The notes: generated by a model from the letters alone, not told the origin. Shown: positions 7,587 through 15,974, counted from the stretch's first letter. The stretch: 39,966 bases of DNA from Spirochaetia bacterium (GCA_017535435.1 JAFXTY010000065.1:1-39966); one strand, 5' to 3'. Translations and numbers: made by a program.

Positions 7587-7614
7587 TTGACGATTGCCAT
7601 TTTTGAGATATAAT
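7587..7614 (+). promoter_or_regulatory. Promoter of the TRAP transporter operon
   Basis: TTGACG (7587-7592) and a consensus TATAAT (7609-7614) are separated by 16 nt. The expected start leaves a leader of roughly 25 nt with AAAGGAG before the dctP start. No clear operator palindrome is seen. Confidence 0.75.
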
Positions 7615-7644
7615 TAAATAACCAAAATAATAAAAAGGAGAATT

Positions 7645-8853
7645 ATGATGAAAAAAAGAAGTATTATCGCTGTAATGCTTTTGATCGTTGTTCTGCTTGC
7701 ATCTTGCGGCGGAAAAGCAGCAGCTCCTGCAGCATCAGCAGAAGCAGCTCCTGCAGCAGCTCCAGTTCAGTCTTATAACTGGAAGATGGTATCCTGCTGG
7801 GCACCACAGTATCACCTTGGTGACCAGGACCATGAGTTCATCGTTAGAATGAACCAGCTGCTGGGCGACCAGGTTAAGATCGACTACTTCGTTGAGAACG
7901 CACTCGTAGGACCAAAAGAGGTTCTCGATGCAGTAAAAGACGATGTTGCACAGATCGGATCTGACTATCCAGGATACTGGGCAGGAAAAGACACAGTATT
8001 CAACCTGCTCTCTTCATGGCCAATGTGGATGGACGCTTACGACTACATCAACTGGATCTACTATGATCCAAGCTTCGCAGGAAGAATGAATGATGAAGTT
8101 GGAAAGCCAGGCAGCATCGGCGAAGGTATGAAGATTTACCGCAAAGCATATGCTAAGTTCGGCGTAGAAGGTATTCCATTCGGACCTATCACAATCGAGT
8201 CTGGTCCTAGAGGAACAAAGCCAATCAAGTCTCTGGAAGACTATAAGGGCGTTAAGATCAGAATGTCCGGTTCTGCACAGGGCCAGATCCTGAAGAAGAT
8301 CGGCGCTGCACAGGTAGGTATCCAGTCTTCTGAGGTATACCAGGCTATGCAGACTGGCGTTATCGACGTAGCAGAGTCTTGTACTCCATACCTCGACTGG
8401 GGTCTGGGATACAATGAGATTTCAAAGTATTCATCACACCCAGGCTGGCACCAGCCAGGTTCAATGTGCTGTCTGCTTTTCAACAAGGCTAAGTTCGACG
8501 CACTTCCAGCAAACGTAAAGGCTGCTATCGAGATTTCTGCTCAGGCAACAGCTCTTCAGACACTGGCTATGGAGGATAGAACCTCCGGTATCTACACCAA
8601 CAAGTTCAGAGACGAAGTTGGCGTAAAGTCATACCAGCTGCCAGAAGCTGACCTCAAGAGACTTTCTGAGATGTCAAGAGAGATTATGTATGATTTCGCT
8701 TCCAAGAACCCACTGTTCGCAGAATGCGCATACTCAATGGCTTCATATATGCATGAGTACCAGTACTGGAGACAGCTTAACTCTGTTTACGGACATGGTT
8801 ATGCAGATCTGCAGCTTCCTGACCTTGCTAAGCTGAAGAGCTTCGTAAAATAA
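7645..8853 (+). CDS. dctP: TRAP transporter solute-binding lipoprotein (DctP family)
   Basis: A 402-residue extracytoplasmic receptor that captures an organic anion and delivers it to the DctQM permease. A lipoprotein signal peptide ends in LLAS-C21, so it should be membrane-tethered, followed by an Ala/Pro/Ser-rich linker. The fold signatures are present: a GPRGTKPIKSLEDYKGVKIRMSG segment with the Arg that usually salt-bridges the substrate carboxylate, and QAMQTGVIDVAESCTPY. Phrases such as YWAGKDTVF and HPGWHQPGS suggest the TakP-like (2-oxo acid) side of the family, but substrate cannot be assigned. Two adjacent ATGs occur; the second (7648) has the better 7-nt spacing to AGGAG. Arg codons are mostly AGA, as in the ribosomal genes here. 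Confidence 0.92.
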   Translation: MMKKRSIIAVMLLIVVLLASCGGKAAAPAASAEAAPAAAPVQSYNWKMVSCWAPQYHLGDQDHEFIVRMNQLLGDQVKIDYFVENALVGPKEVLDAVKDDVAQIGSDYPGYWAGKDTVFNLLSSWPMWMDAYDYINWIYYDPSFAGRMNDEVGKPGSIGEGMKIYRKAYAKFGVEGIPFGPITIESGPRGTKPIKSLEDYKGVKIRMSGSAQGQILKKIGAAQVGIQSSEVYQAMQTGVIDVAESCTPYLDWGLGYNEISKYSSHPGWHQPGSMCCLLFNKAKFDALPANVKAAIEISAQATALQTLAMEDRTSGIYTNKFRDEVGVKSYQLPEADLKRLSEMSREIMYDFASKNPLFAECAYSMASYMHEYQYWRQLNSVYGHGYADLQLPDLAKLKSFVK

Positions 8854-8879
8854 GGATCTGTTGATTTTCTAAAATCAGG

Positions 8880-8915
8880 GGCGCGGGTTATCCCAGATAG
8901 CTCGCGCCTTTTTTT
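8880..8915 (+). terminator. Intercistronic attenuator between dctP and dctQ
   Basis: Stem GGCGCG (8880-8885) with CGCGCC (8903-8908) is followed by seven T. As dctQ and dctM lie downstream without an obvious promoter, partial read-through would give excess binding protein over permease, a common stoichiometry in binding-protein transporters (inference). Confidence 0.75.
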
Positions 8916-8964
8916 CCTTTTCCTTTAAATTAATGAGCATAATTATTTAGGAGAATTCAAAAAA

Positions 8965-9492
8965 ATGAGAAAACTGGCAAATACTATATCTGCCGCCATC
9001 GATGGACTTAGCGATTGGACTGGTAAGATTTGTATGTGGTCTGCTTTTATCGGAATGTTGATTATGGTCTATGAATGTTTCACCCGGTATGTCCTGCACT
9101 ATGCGAATGACTGGGTATTCGAAGTCACAACAATGATTTATGCATTCCACTTCACTATGTGTGCTTCTTATGCACTTAAGAATGGTGCCCATGTTGCTAT
9201 CGACATCGTATCTGGAAAATGCAGCAAGAGAACTCAGGGAATCCTGGATATCATCTCTTACTGTATTTTCTTCTTCCCATCCGTTGGAATCGTATTCTGG
9301 AGGGGAATAAAGTTCGCGGCAGACTCCTGGGCCATCAAAGAGGTTTCCTGGTCAGAGTATCCAGCACCAATCTATCTCCAGAAGACTATTATTCCTGTAA
9401 TGGCCGCTCTCCTGCTTCTCCAGGGTTTTGCTATTTTCCTGAGAAGAATTGAGATGATTGTTGATGGTGATAATTACAAGGAGGCTAAGTAA
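8965..9492 (+). CDS. dctQ: TRAP transporter small permease (DctQ)
   Basis: A 175-residue inner-membrane protein with four predicted hydrophobic helices, the usual DctQ topology. It contains the family-like ECFTRYVLHYANDWVFE segment after the first helix and an ALKNGAHVAIDIV segment before the third. It forms the small subunit that pairs with DctM for Na+-coupled uptake of the ligand held by DctP. AGGAG lies at 8950. Its TAA overlaps the dctM ATG (TAATG). Confidence 0.92.
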   Translation: MRKLANTISAAIDGLSDWTGKICMWSAFIGMLIMVYECFTRYVLHYANDWVFEVTTMIYAFHFTMCASYALKNGAHVAIDIVSGKCSKRTQGILDIISYCIFFFPSVGIVFWRGIKFAADSWAIKEVSWSEYPAPIYLQKTIIPVMAALLLLQGFAIFLRRIEMIVDGDNYKEAK

Positions 9493-10850
9493 TGGGTTTC
9501 GAAGGTTTTGCAATGTCCTCCGGCTTTGTAGCCGTGGCAATGTTCTTAGGTCTTCTTGGAGGACTTTTCCTGGGCCATCCGCTGGCATTCGTCCTTGGCG
9601 GTCTGGCTACTATATTCGGCTGGCTGAGCTCTAAATATCACGCTTCATTCCCAGCCCTCTTCATGAATAAATTCAATGCACAGATGTCAAACTACACCTA
9701 TGTAGCGATTCTCTACTTCATATTTATGGCGAACTTTATGAGTGAGTCGGGTATGGCGGAGGGATTGTTCAAGTCGGTGCAGTATCTGTTCGGACCGGTC
9801 AGAGGCGGTATCGCAGTTGCAGTAATCATCGTATCTACACTGCTGGCAGCTTGTACCGGAACAACAGGAGCTTCCTGTGTAACCATGGGAGTTCTTGCAC
9901 TTCCTATCATGAAGGAGAACAACTACTCCATGAAGCTGGCCTGTGGTTCTATCGCAGGTTCCTCAGCTCTTGGTATTCTTATTCCGCCAAGCATCATGCT
10001 TCTGGTATTGGCTGAGCTTTCAGGATGTTCTGTAGGACAGCTGTTCGCAGGCTCCGTTCTTCCTGGTATTGCCCTTGCACTTATGTACTGTATCTATACA
10101 CTGTACCAGTGCTGGAGATTCCCTTGGAAGGGGCCGGCTCTTCCACTTGAGGTCCGCCGTCAGGTGACAACACCTCAGCTGATCAGGATGCTTATCCTCA
10201 ACATGGTTCCACCGCTGCTTCTTATCGTTGCAGTACTGGGCGTACTGTTCACAGGTGTGGCAACTCCTACTGAGGCTTCTGCTGCAGGTGCATTCTGTGC
10301 ATTCATTATGTGGATCTGCTATGGAAAATTCTCATGGAAAGGTCTTGTAAAGATTATGATGGATACAGCAAACACAGTATCTATGGTACTTATCGTAATG
10401 ACAGGCGCCGGATTCTTTACCGCTATCTTCATGGGTCTTGGTGGTGGTACCGTTATCCAGAACCTGATTCTTGGTATCGGTCTTGGAAAGTGGGGAACTT
10501 TCGCAGTAATGATGCTTATCTGCTTCTTCCTGGGTATGTTCCTTGACTGGACAGCTATCCTGATGATCACAATGCCTATCTATATTCCAATCTGCAAGGC
10601 AATTGGATTTGACATTCTGTGGTTCACAGTTTCAATGGCTGTAATGCTCCAGGACTCCTTCTGTACACCTCCATTCGGATACAACCTCTTCTATCTTAAG
10701 GGTATTGCACCTGAGGGAGTTACAACAGAGGATATCTATATGGGAACTATTCCATTCTGGGCTATCATGGAGCTCGGTCTGGTACTTTGCTGTACATGTC
10801 CATGGCTGATTACTTGGCTGCCAAGCAAGGTAATCACACAGGGCGGTTGA
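9492..10850 (+). CDS. dctM: TRAP transporter large permease (DctM)
   Basis: A 452-residue polytopic inner-membrane protein of typical DctM length and about 12 hydrophobic segments. Recognisable pieces include GHPLAFVLGGLATIFG at the start, ACTGTTGASCVTMGVLALPIM, SSALGILIPPSIMLLV, and in the second half GVATPTEASAAGAF and MFLDWTAILMITMPIYIPI. These two GxxTPTEA / IPPS-type regions are the Na+ and substrate transport repeats of the ion-transporter superfamily. Translationally coupled to dctQ by a 1-nt overlap, with AAGGAGG upstream. Confidence 0.94.
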   Translation: MGFEGFAMSSGFVAVAMFLGLLGGLFLGHPLAFVLGGLATIFGWLSSKYHASFPALFMNKFNAQMSNYTYVAILYFIFMANFMSESGMAEGLFKSVQYLFGPVRGGIAVAVIIVSTLLAACTGTTGASCVTMGVLALPIMKENNYSMKLACGSIAGSSALGILIPPSIMLLVLAELSGCSVGQLFAGSVLPGIALALMYCIYTLYQCWRFPWKGPALPLEVRRQVTTPQLIRMLILNMVPPLLLIVAVLGVLFTGVATPTEASAAGAFCAFIMWICYGKFSWKGLVKIMMDTANTVSMVLIVMTGAGFFTAIFMGLGGGTVIQNLILGIGLGKWGTFAVMMLICFFLGMFLDWTAILMITMPIYIPICKAIGFDILWFTVSMAVMLQDSFCTPPFGYNLFYLKGIAPEGVTTEDIYMGTIPFWAIMELGLVLCCTCPWLITWLPSKVITQGG

Positions 10851-10870
10851 TTATATAAGGAAGGTAAAAA

Positions 10871-11968
10871 ATGGGATGTTGTTGTAAGGCTGCTGTTTTT
10901 GAAGAAGCAGGAAAGCCTATTGAGATTAAAGAGTTTGAGATTCCTCAGACACTTGAGGAAAAGGCTATTCTGGTTAAAGTCACATTTGCAACTATCTGCG
11001 GATCAGACCTGCACACTATTATGGGAAGAAGAAAAGAGGCTACACCTCTTATACTGGGACACGAGATTATCGGTACTATTGAGAAGCTGGGTTCCCCTAA
11101 CCTGAAAGACGGCTATGGCAACACACTGAAAGTAGGCGACCGTATCTCCTGGACTATCATGGCTTCCTGCGGCGAGTGCTTCTACTGCAAGATCGGTCTG
11201 CCACAGAAGTGCGTAAAGCTTAAGAAATATGGACACACCAGCTGCAACGACCCGGCTATCAAGTCTGGTCTGGTGGGCGGCTATGGCGAATATGTATATA
11301 TCCTGCCAGGAACAACTGTGTTCAAGCTTTCTGACAAGCTTTCCGACGAAGTTGCAACTCCTGCAAACTGCGCTCTGGCTACTGTAGTTAATGCAGTTGA
11401 GACCATCGGTGTGAACAAGGGAGATGTGGTTCTGGTACAGGGTGCAGGACTTCTGGGACTTAACTGCTGTGCTCTTTCTGCAGCTGCAGGGGCAAAGGAA
11501 ATCATCATCACCGATGTTGTTGATTCCCGCCTTGAGGATGCAAGAAGATTCGGTGCAACCCAGACCATCAACCTGAAGGATTATCAGGGCGATGACCTGA
11601 CCAAGAAGATCAAGGAGATCGCTCCAAACGGAGTTGATGTGGCCCTTGAGTTCTGCGGACGGGCAGAGGCTGCAAACCAGGCTATCGCAGTGCTGCGCAC
11701 TGGCGGACGGTATATGATCGCCGGTATGGTTAACCCCACACCGCTCAATATCGATGCCAACAATATTACCAGAAAGTATCTTACCATCAAGGGTATCCAC
11801 AACTATAACCCTAAGCACCTTGGTATTGCTCTTAAGTTCCTGGAGGACAACCAGGACAAATATCCATACAGGGAGCTTGTGGGCGAGGTATTCCCTCTTG
11901 ATAAGATCAACGAGGCTGTTGAAGTCTCCAAATCCCAAAAGTATATCAGAGTCGGTATTAAATACTGA
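10871..11968 (+). CDS. Zinc-dependent medium-chain alcohol dehydrogenase, phosphonate-associated (HpnZ-like) type
   Basis: A 365-residue NAD(P)-dependent oxidoreductase. Catalytic zinc ligands are C43 (in TICGSDLH) and H64-E65 (LGHE). The structural zinc lobe has four Cys at 100, 103, 106 and 114. The nucleotide-binding loop is GAGLLGLNC near residue 190. The CGSDLHTIMGRR...LILGHEIIG and CFYCKIGLPQKC segments recall the alcohol dehydrogenases linked to phosphonate catabolism (TIGR03366, from memory), though no phosphonate gene is in view. It is 20 nt downstream of dctM and ahead of the operon terminator, so it probably acts on the imported substrate or its product. The N-terminus has an odd run of three Cys (MGCCCK). 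Confidence 0.85.
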   Translation: MGCCCKAAVFEEAGKPIEIKEFEIPQTLEEKAILVKVTFATICGSDLHTIMGRRKEATPLILGHEIIGTIEKLGSPNLKDGYGNTLKVGDRISWTIMASCGECFYCKIGLPQKCVKLKKYGHTSCNDPAIKSGLVGGYGEYVYILPGTTVFKLSDKLSDEVATPANCALATVVNAVETIGVNKGDVVLVQGAGLLGLNCCALSAAAGAKEIIITDVVDSRLEDARRFGATQTINLKDYQGDDLTKKIKEIAPNGVDVALEFCGRAEAANQAIAVLRTGGRYMIAGMVNPTPLNIDANNITRKYLTIKGIHNYNPKHLGIALKFLEDNQDKYPYRELVGEVFPLDKINEAVEVSKSQKYIRVGIKY

Positions 11969-11975
11969 CCTTTGG

Positions 11976-12000
11976 CCCTCCCTTCGGGGAGGGTTTTTTT
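11976..12000 (+). terminator. Terminator of the TRAP operon whose 3' arm may be the kinase ribosome-binding site
   Basis: A 7-bp stem (CCCTCCC 11976-11982 with GGGAGGG 11987-11993) capped by a UUCG tetraloop is followed by seven T that run directly into the ATG at 12001. The 3' arm contains GGAGGG, 7 nt from that ATG, a near-ideal Shine-Dalgarno. Termination is strongly supported; the double function is inferred. Confidence 0.92.
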
Positions 12001-14310
12001 ATGAAGCAAGATTCCCATACTATACGAAACACCTTATTCCCCAAACGCATCATCATAAACTTCATTGCATCGGCACTACTTATATTGGTGCTTTTCTTTC
12101 TTGCTACCGTAGTGATCAACAACCGCGCCAAGGTGCGGAATGAAAATATATATAAAAACCAGCAGATTCTGCAGGTGCGGATGGCGGCCCAGGCCATCGA
12201 GGACAACCTCAACTCGATTTTTTATAATATTGACATAATCCAGCTCTACTGCCGGGACCTTTTCACAGGGCAGCGGGAGATGTCCAACAGTTTCTTCCAG
12301 CTGGTTCAGACCAGCAAGCAGGAGGTTACCGCCTTTTTAGTTGTGGACGATGCGGGCAATGTCCGCTACCGCAGCTTCTCCATAGGTGGGGAGGGAAAGG
12401 CGGCCCAGGACCTTATTCTCAGATATATAGATGAATATCAGAATAAAATTATGGGTGGGCTTAACTATGTGCCGCCCCTTTATATAACCAAGGATATGCA
12501 GCTGGCCATCAAGCTGGTCCCGATCTGGCGGAACGGCCAGAAGACCGGGGTGATAGGTGTGGCTGTGAATATAGGAAGCATTATCCAGAAATACAGCTTT
12601 GTATCCCGCCTGGGGTTCTCCGGCGATGAGCTTTTCCTGGACAAACATGGCACAGTCATAGTAGACATAGAGCCGGAAAACATAGGGCGCAACATCCATG
12701 ATGTGAGCCTTGAGGGGATAACCACCGACAGCTTCCCTATGAATGATATCCTTTCCCATGTGTCTGGAAACCGGAAGTTCAAGGTCATGGACCGGATGGG
12801 AAAATCCCATAACGCCCTGGTGGCCTGGGATTCCTTCAGCATAATGGACGAGAAGATCATTGTGCTGGTGGGGGCTTCCGAGAATGTTATCAACCGCCCT
12901 TTGCGCCAGTTCCACAGGCAGGCCATGGCACTGGGGCTTGTGGTTGTGGCTATAATGGTATGCTTCTCTATACTCCTTATATATTCCAGAAAACGGGTGG
13001 TGCGCCACAGTATCAAGATTATGGAGGAGACCATAGAACAGCGCACCAACGAGCTTATGCGGAGCGAGAAGAAGTACCAGGCTGTATTCCACGGAGTAAA
13101 TGATGGTCTTGTGGTGCTGAAGGATGATAAAATAAGCTATTTCAATCAGAGCGCTGCTGACCTGGTGGGCTACCCGGCGGATGAGCTGGTTGGTCGGAAC
13201 CCCCTGGATTTTGTCTTCGAGGCCTACGAGGAAGGGGTGGACAACGCAGCTCCTTACAGGGAGTATGCCAAGGAGGCCCTGGCTGGCAAGACAGTTCAGT
13301 TTGAGGCTATACTTATGCGGAAAGACGGTTCCCTTCTCTATGCCGAGGTGGGACTGGCCGACCTGGAGGAGAAGTCCTCCCTTATAATGACCCTGCGGGA
13401 TATAACCCTGCGCAAGAAGGCCGAGAAGGAGCTCTACGAACTCAACGCCCAGCTGGAGAAGCGGGTTTCCCAGCGCACTACAGAGCTTGAGAATGCCAAC
13501 AACGCCCTCAAGGTATCCCTGGCCACCCTCAAGGAGACCCAGCAGAGCCTGGTGGAGGCCGAGAAGATGGCATCGCTGGGTGTCCTGGTGGCCGGGGTTG
13601 CCCACGAGGTGAACACCCCTGTGGGCATAGGCGTCACCGCCGCCTCATACCTTGAGGAACAGACCAGGGCTTTCGACAGCAAGTACCGCGCCAACCAGAT
13701 GAAGCGCTCGGACCTGGAGAGCTACCTGGCTATGGCAAACGACTCGGCCAAGGTTATACTGGACAACCTGCACCTGGCATCGGAGCGTATCTCAAGCTTC
13801 AAGCAGGTGGCTGTGGACCAGACCAGCCAGGAGATCCGTAAGTTCAATCTCAAGGATTATATAGAAGATATCCTTACCAGCATCCAGCCGGCCTATAAGA
13901 AGACAAAGCATAAGGTGATTCTGACCGGGGATGACGACATAACCGTAATAAGTGCCCCGGGTGCCCTGTCCCAGGTGTTCACCAATCTGGTCATGAACTC
14001 TCTTAACCATGGTTTCGAGGGGGTTGAGCAGGGGACTGTGACCATAGATGTGCACCGGGGCGCCGGCGGGGTGGAGATTGTCTATGCCGATGACGGCGTG
14101 GGTATGACCCCGGAGGTTGTCCAGAAGATCTACGACCCATTCTTTACCACCAAACGGGGCAGGGGAGGCAGCGGCCTGGGTATGAATATAGTCTATAATC
14201 TGGTCACCCGTATCCTTGGAGGAGAGATCCGGTGCGAGAGCTCCCCCGGCAATGGAGCGAAATTTTACATTAATTTACCTTGGGAGATTGACAAAACTTC
14301 GCATATTTGA
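12001..14310 (+). CDS. Membrane-bound PAS sensor histidine kinase
   Basis: A 769-residue kinase. Order: a first membrane helix (about 17-40), a periplasmic sensor of about 265 residues (Cache-like by layout; not proven), a second helix (about 307-329), a PAS domain (about 358-470), a coiled coil, then a HisKA segment with phospho-acceptor His535 (AHEVNTP). Last is an HATPase_c domain with the N box near 662 (NLVMNSLNHGF), G1 DDGVGM near 697 and G2 GSGLGMNIV near 724. It autophosphorylates and would signal to an unlinked response regulator, as none is adjacent. The start must lie before the first helix, and 12001 is the only usual start codon there. It differs from the TRAP genes in base use (more CGG/CCC/GCC codons), so it may be an independent, low-expression gene. 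A role in regulating the TRAP operon is possible but unproven. Confidence 0.92.
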   Translation: MKQDSHTIRNTLFPKRIIINFIASALLILVLFFLATVVINNRAKVRNENIYKNQQILQVRMAAQAIEDNLNSIFYNIDIIQLYCRDLFTGQREMSNSFFQLVQTSKQEVTAFLVVDDAGNVRYRSFSIGGEGKAAQDLILRYIDEYQNKIMGGLNYVPPLYITKDMQLAIKLVPIWRNGQKTGVIGVAVNIGSIIQKYSFVSRLGFSGDELFLDKHGTVIVDIEPENIGRNIHDVSLEGITTDSFPMNDILSHVSGNRKFKVMDRMGKSHNALVAWDSFSIMDEKIIVLVGASENVINRPLRQFHRQAMALGLVVVAIMVCFSILLIYSRKRVVRHSIKIMEETIEQRTNELMRSEKKYQAVFHGVNDGLVVLKDDKISYFNQSAADLVGYPADELVGRNPLDFVFEAYEEGVDNAAPYREYAKEALAGKTVQFEAILMRKDGSLLYAEVGLADLEEKSSLIMTLRDITLRKKAEKELYELNAQLEKRVSQRTTELENANNALKVSLATLKETQQSLVEAEKMASLGVLVAGVAHEVNTPVGIGVTAASYLEEQTRAFDSKYRANQMKRSDLESYLAMANDSAKVILDNLHLASERISSFKQVAVDQTSQEIRKFNLKDYIEDILTSIQPAYKKTKHKVILTGDDDITVISAPGALSQVFTNLVMNSLNHGFEGVEQGTVTIDVHRGAGGVEIVYADDGVGMTPEVVQKIYDPFFTTKRGRGGSGLGMNIVYNLVTRILGGEIRCESSPGNGAKFYINLPWEIDKTSHI

Positions 14311-14333
14311 TATTTTTTCTCATTGCTTATTAT
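14288..14333 (+). promoter_or_regulatory. Candidate promoter(s) for the tRNA-Thr / rpmG / secE / nusG superoperon
   Basis: A consensus TTGACA (14288-14293) lies inside the kinase 3' end, 17 nt from TATTTT (14311-14316). A second candidate is TATTAT (14328-14333), 15 nt after TTGATA (14307-14312). Either would start transcription just ahead of tRNA-Thr. Which is used cannot be decided from sequence. Confidence 0.5.
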
Positions 14334-14343
14334 GAATAAGTAT

Positions 14344-14415
<72 letters not shown>

Positions 14416-14438
14416 TTTATAGTGTCAGGAGGAATATT

Positions 14439-14615
14439 ATGGCATCAAAGAAAAAAGGAAATATAGAGCTGGTTGCACTGCAGTGCACCGAGTGCAAGAG
14501 AAAGAACTACACAACTTCCAAGAACAGAAAGAACATCCAGGGAAAGATGGAGTTCAGCAAGTACTGCAAGTTTGACAGAAAGCACACTATCCACAAAGAG
14601 ACAAAGATTAAATAA
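14439..14615 (+). CDS. rpmG: 50S ribosomal protein L33
   Basis: A 58-residue large-subunit protein near the ribosomal E site. The sequence (QCTECKRKNYTTSKNRKN, then KYCKFDRKHTIHKETKIK) is clear L33. The first CxxC of the zinc-ribbon form is kept (C16, C19), but the second pair is C43-x-x-D46, so the metal site is degenerate. AGGAGG lies 6 nt before the ATG. It sits between tRNA-Thr and tRNA-Trp. Confidence 0.95.
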   Translation: MASKKKGNIELVALQCTECKRKNYTTSKNRKNIQGKMEFSKYCKFDRKHTIHKETKIK

Positions 14616-14625
14616 GTAATATATT

Positions 14626-14699
14626 AGGGCAGTAGCTCCAACGGCTAGAGCGCTGGTCTCCAAAACCGGATGTTGTAGGTTCGAATCCTACCTGCCCTG
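14626..14699 (+). tRNA. tRNA-Trp (anticodon CCA)
   Basis: A 74-nt cloverleaf. It has acceptor AGGGCAG/CTGCCCT, anticodon loop CTCCAAA giving CCA, T-arm GTAGG/CCTAC with TTCGAAT loop and discriminator G. CCA end not encoded. It lies 10 nt after rpmG and 21 nt before secE; tRNA-Trp next to secE is a frequent bacterial arrangement. Confidence 0.96.
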
Positions 14700-14720
14700 T
14701 ATTTTATTCGGGAGAATATA

Positions 14721-14900
14721 ATGAATAAAGTTTTGCTTTTTTTCAAGGAAAGCTATGCTGAGCTTAAGAAAGTAGTATGGCCCAGCCGCCAGGAAGTAGT
14801 TTCATCCACATGGATTGTTATTATTTCCACCCTTATTTTTGCCGGCGTTTTGGGTCTTGTTGATTTTCTGCTCATTCTTTTGATGGATGTGATTTTCTGA
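14721..14900 (+). CDS. secE: Preprotein translocase subunit SecE
   Basis: A 59-residue SecE of the short single-helix type that clamps the two halves of SecY. An amphipathic N-terminus (FFKESYAELKKVVWPSRQEVV) carries the conserved ELKKVVWPS motif. One transmembrane helix follows (about 30-55, WIVIISTLIFAGVLGLVDFL). GGGAG precedes the ATG. The stop is one base from the nusG ATG. Confidence 0.96.
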   Translation: MNKVLLFFKESYAELKKVVWPSRQEVVSSTWIVIISTLIFAGVLGLVDFLLILLMDVIF

Positions 14901-14901
14901 T

Positions 14902-15459
14902 ATGGCGAGAGAATGGTATATCCTTCATACCTATTCCGGGTATGAGAACAAAGTGGAAAAGTTCATCAGGTCTTATATGGAAGATCCTGAGTTCTCAAAG
15001 ACTGTTCTTGAGATCAAGGTTCCTACAGAAGAAGTTACTATAGAAGGAAAGGACGGCAAGAAAAAGAATGTAGTCCGCAAGTTCCTTCCGGGATATGTGC
15101 TTCTGGAGATGGATCTTGATGAAGGGGACTGGCTGGATTCTCTCCGCAAGATCAAGAAGATTGCCGGAGCATCCGGATTCGTGGGAACCAAAGGCAATGA
15201 GAAGCCTCATCCGATTCCTGCCGACGAGATCAAGACTATCCTGCAGCGGGCCGGCGAACTTAAGACAAATAAGCATGTCATGGTCAAGCAGACCTTTGAA
15301 GTGGGCGAGACAGTCAAGATTGTGGAAGGTCCATTTGACACATTCGTTGGAAAGATAGATGAACTTAACCTTGAGAAAGGCAAGGCAAAAGTCATGGTTG
15401 GTATACTCGGTCGTTTCACACCTGTAGAGGTTGAACTCAGCCAGGTGGAGAAGATCTGA
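14902..15459 (+). CDS. nusG: Transcription termination/antitermination protein NusG
   Basis: A 185-residue NusG. The N-terminal NGN domain (residues 1-120; WYILHTYSGYENKVEKFI, then RKFLPGYVLLEM) binds the RNA polymerase clamp. The C-terminal KOW domain (about 130-185; VGETVKIVEGPFDTFVGKIDELN, then VELSQVEKI) contacts S10/NusE or Rho. Its own Shine-Dalgarno is weak and it starts one nucleotide after secE, implying translational coupling. Confidence 0.97.
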   Translation: MAREWYILHTYSGYENKVEKFIRSYMEDPEFSKTVLEIKVPTEEVTIEGKDGKKKNVVRKFLPGYVLLEMDLDEGDWLDSLRKIKKIAGASGFVGTKGNEKPHPIPADEIKTILQRAGELKTNKHVMVKQTFEVGETVKIVEGPFDTFVGKIDELNLEKGKAKVMVGILGRFTPVEVELSQVEKI

Positions 15460-15540
15460 ATATAAACCGGTAAGTTTTACCGTCTTGATGGGAGTTTCCT
15501 GACGTCAGTCGGGGGACGCTATACCACAAAGGAGAAAAAA
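15460..15540 (+). promoter_or_regulatory. Leader between nusG and rplK
   Basis: Contains a 6-bp hairpin (CGGTAA 15468-15473 with TTACCG 15477-15482) and then GGGAG...CTGACGTCAG...TATACCAC before AAAGGAG. The GGGAG...ACCAC pattern resembles leaders upstream of the L11-L1 genes in other bacteria, where ribosomal protein L1 represses translation. That role here is inferred. Confidence 0.4.
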
Positions 15541-15972
15541 ATGGCAAAGAAGAAGATTGTTGCTTACATTAAATTGCAGATTCCTGCAGGAAAAGCAACT
15601 CCGGCACCTCCAGTCGGCCCGGCATTGGGACCTCATGGAGTAAGCGCGCCGCAGTTTGTTCAGCAGTTTAATGATAAGACAAAGGGAATGGAGCCGGGTC
15701 TTACTGTTCCGGTTGTCATTACTGTCTATGCTGACAAGACATTCAGTTTTATCCTGAAGACTCCTCCTGCAGCCGTTCTTATCAAGAAGGCCTGCGGAAT
15801 CCAGAGCGGATCAGCACAGCCCCACAAGGACAAGGTTGCAAAGCTTTCAAAGGCTGATCTGAAGAAGATTGCAGAGACTAAGATGCCTGATATCAATGCA
15901 AATGATATTGATGCTGCAATGAAAATTATTGCTGGTACAGCACGCAGTATGGGTGTTGAGGTGGAGAAGTAA
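15541..15972 (+). CDS. rplK: 50S ribosomal protein L11
   Basis: A 143-residue protein of the GTPase-associated centre; it binds 23S rRNA helices 43/44 at the base of the L7/L12 stalk and is part of the thiostrepton site. The N-terminal [13 protein letters not shown] motif and [12 protein letters not shown] segment are diagnostic. AAAGGAG 7 nt upstream fixes the start. Co-transcribed with rplA, 2 nt downstream. Confidence 0.98.
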   Translation: MAKKKIVAYIKLQIPAGKATPAPPVGPALGPHGVSAPQFVQQFNDKTKGMEPGLTVPVVITVYADKTFSFILKTPPAAVLIKKACGIQSGSAQPHKDKVAKLSKADLKKIAETKMPDINANDIDAAMKIIAGTARSMGVEVEK

Positions 15973-15974
15973 TC

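Noticed and set aside
11003-11938. Open frame of 311 codons antisense to the alcohol dehydrogenase
   Set aside because: The dehydrogenase has all zinc ligands and the nucleotide-binding loop; the antisense frame has no features.
12337-13605. Open frame of 422 codons antisense to the histidine kinase
   Set aside because: The kinase has complete ordered domains; the antisense product is His/Leu/Tyr-rich and domain-free.
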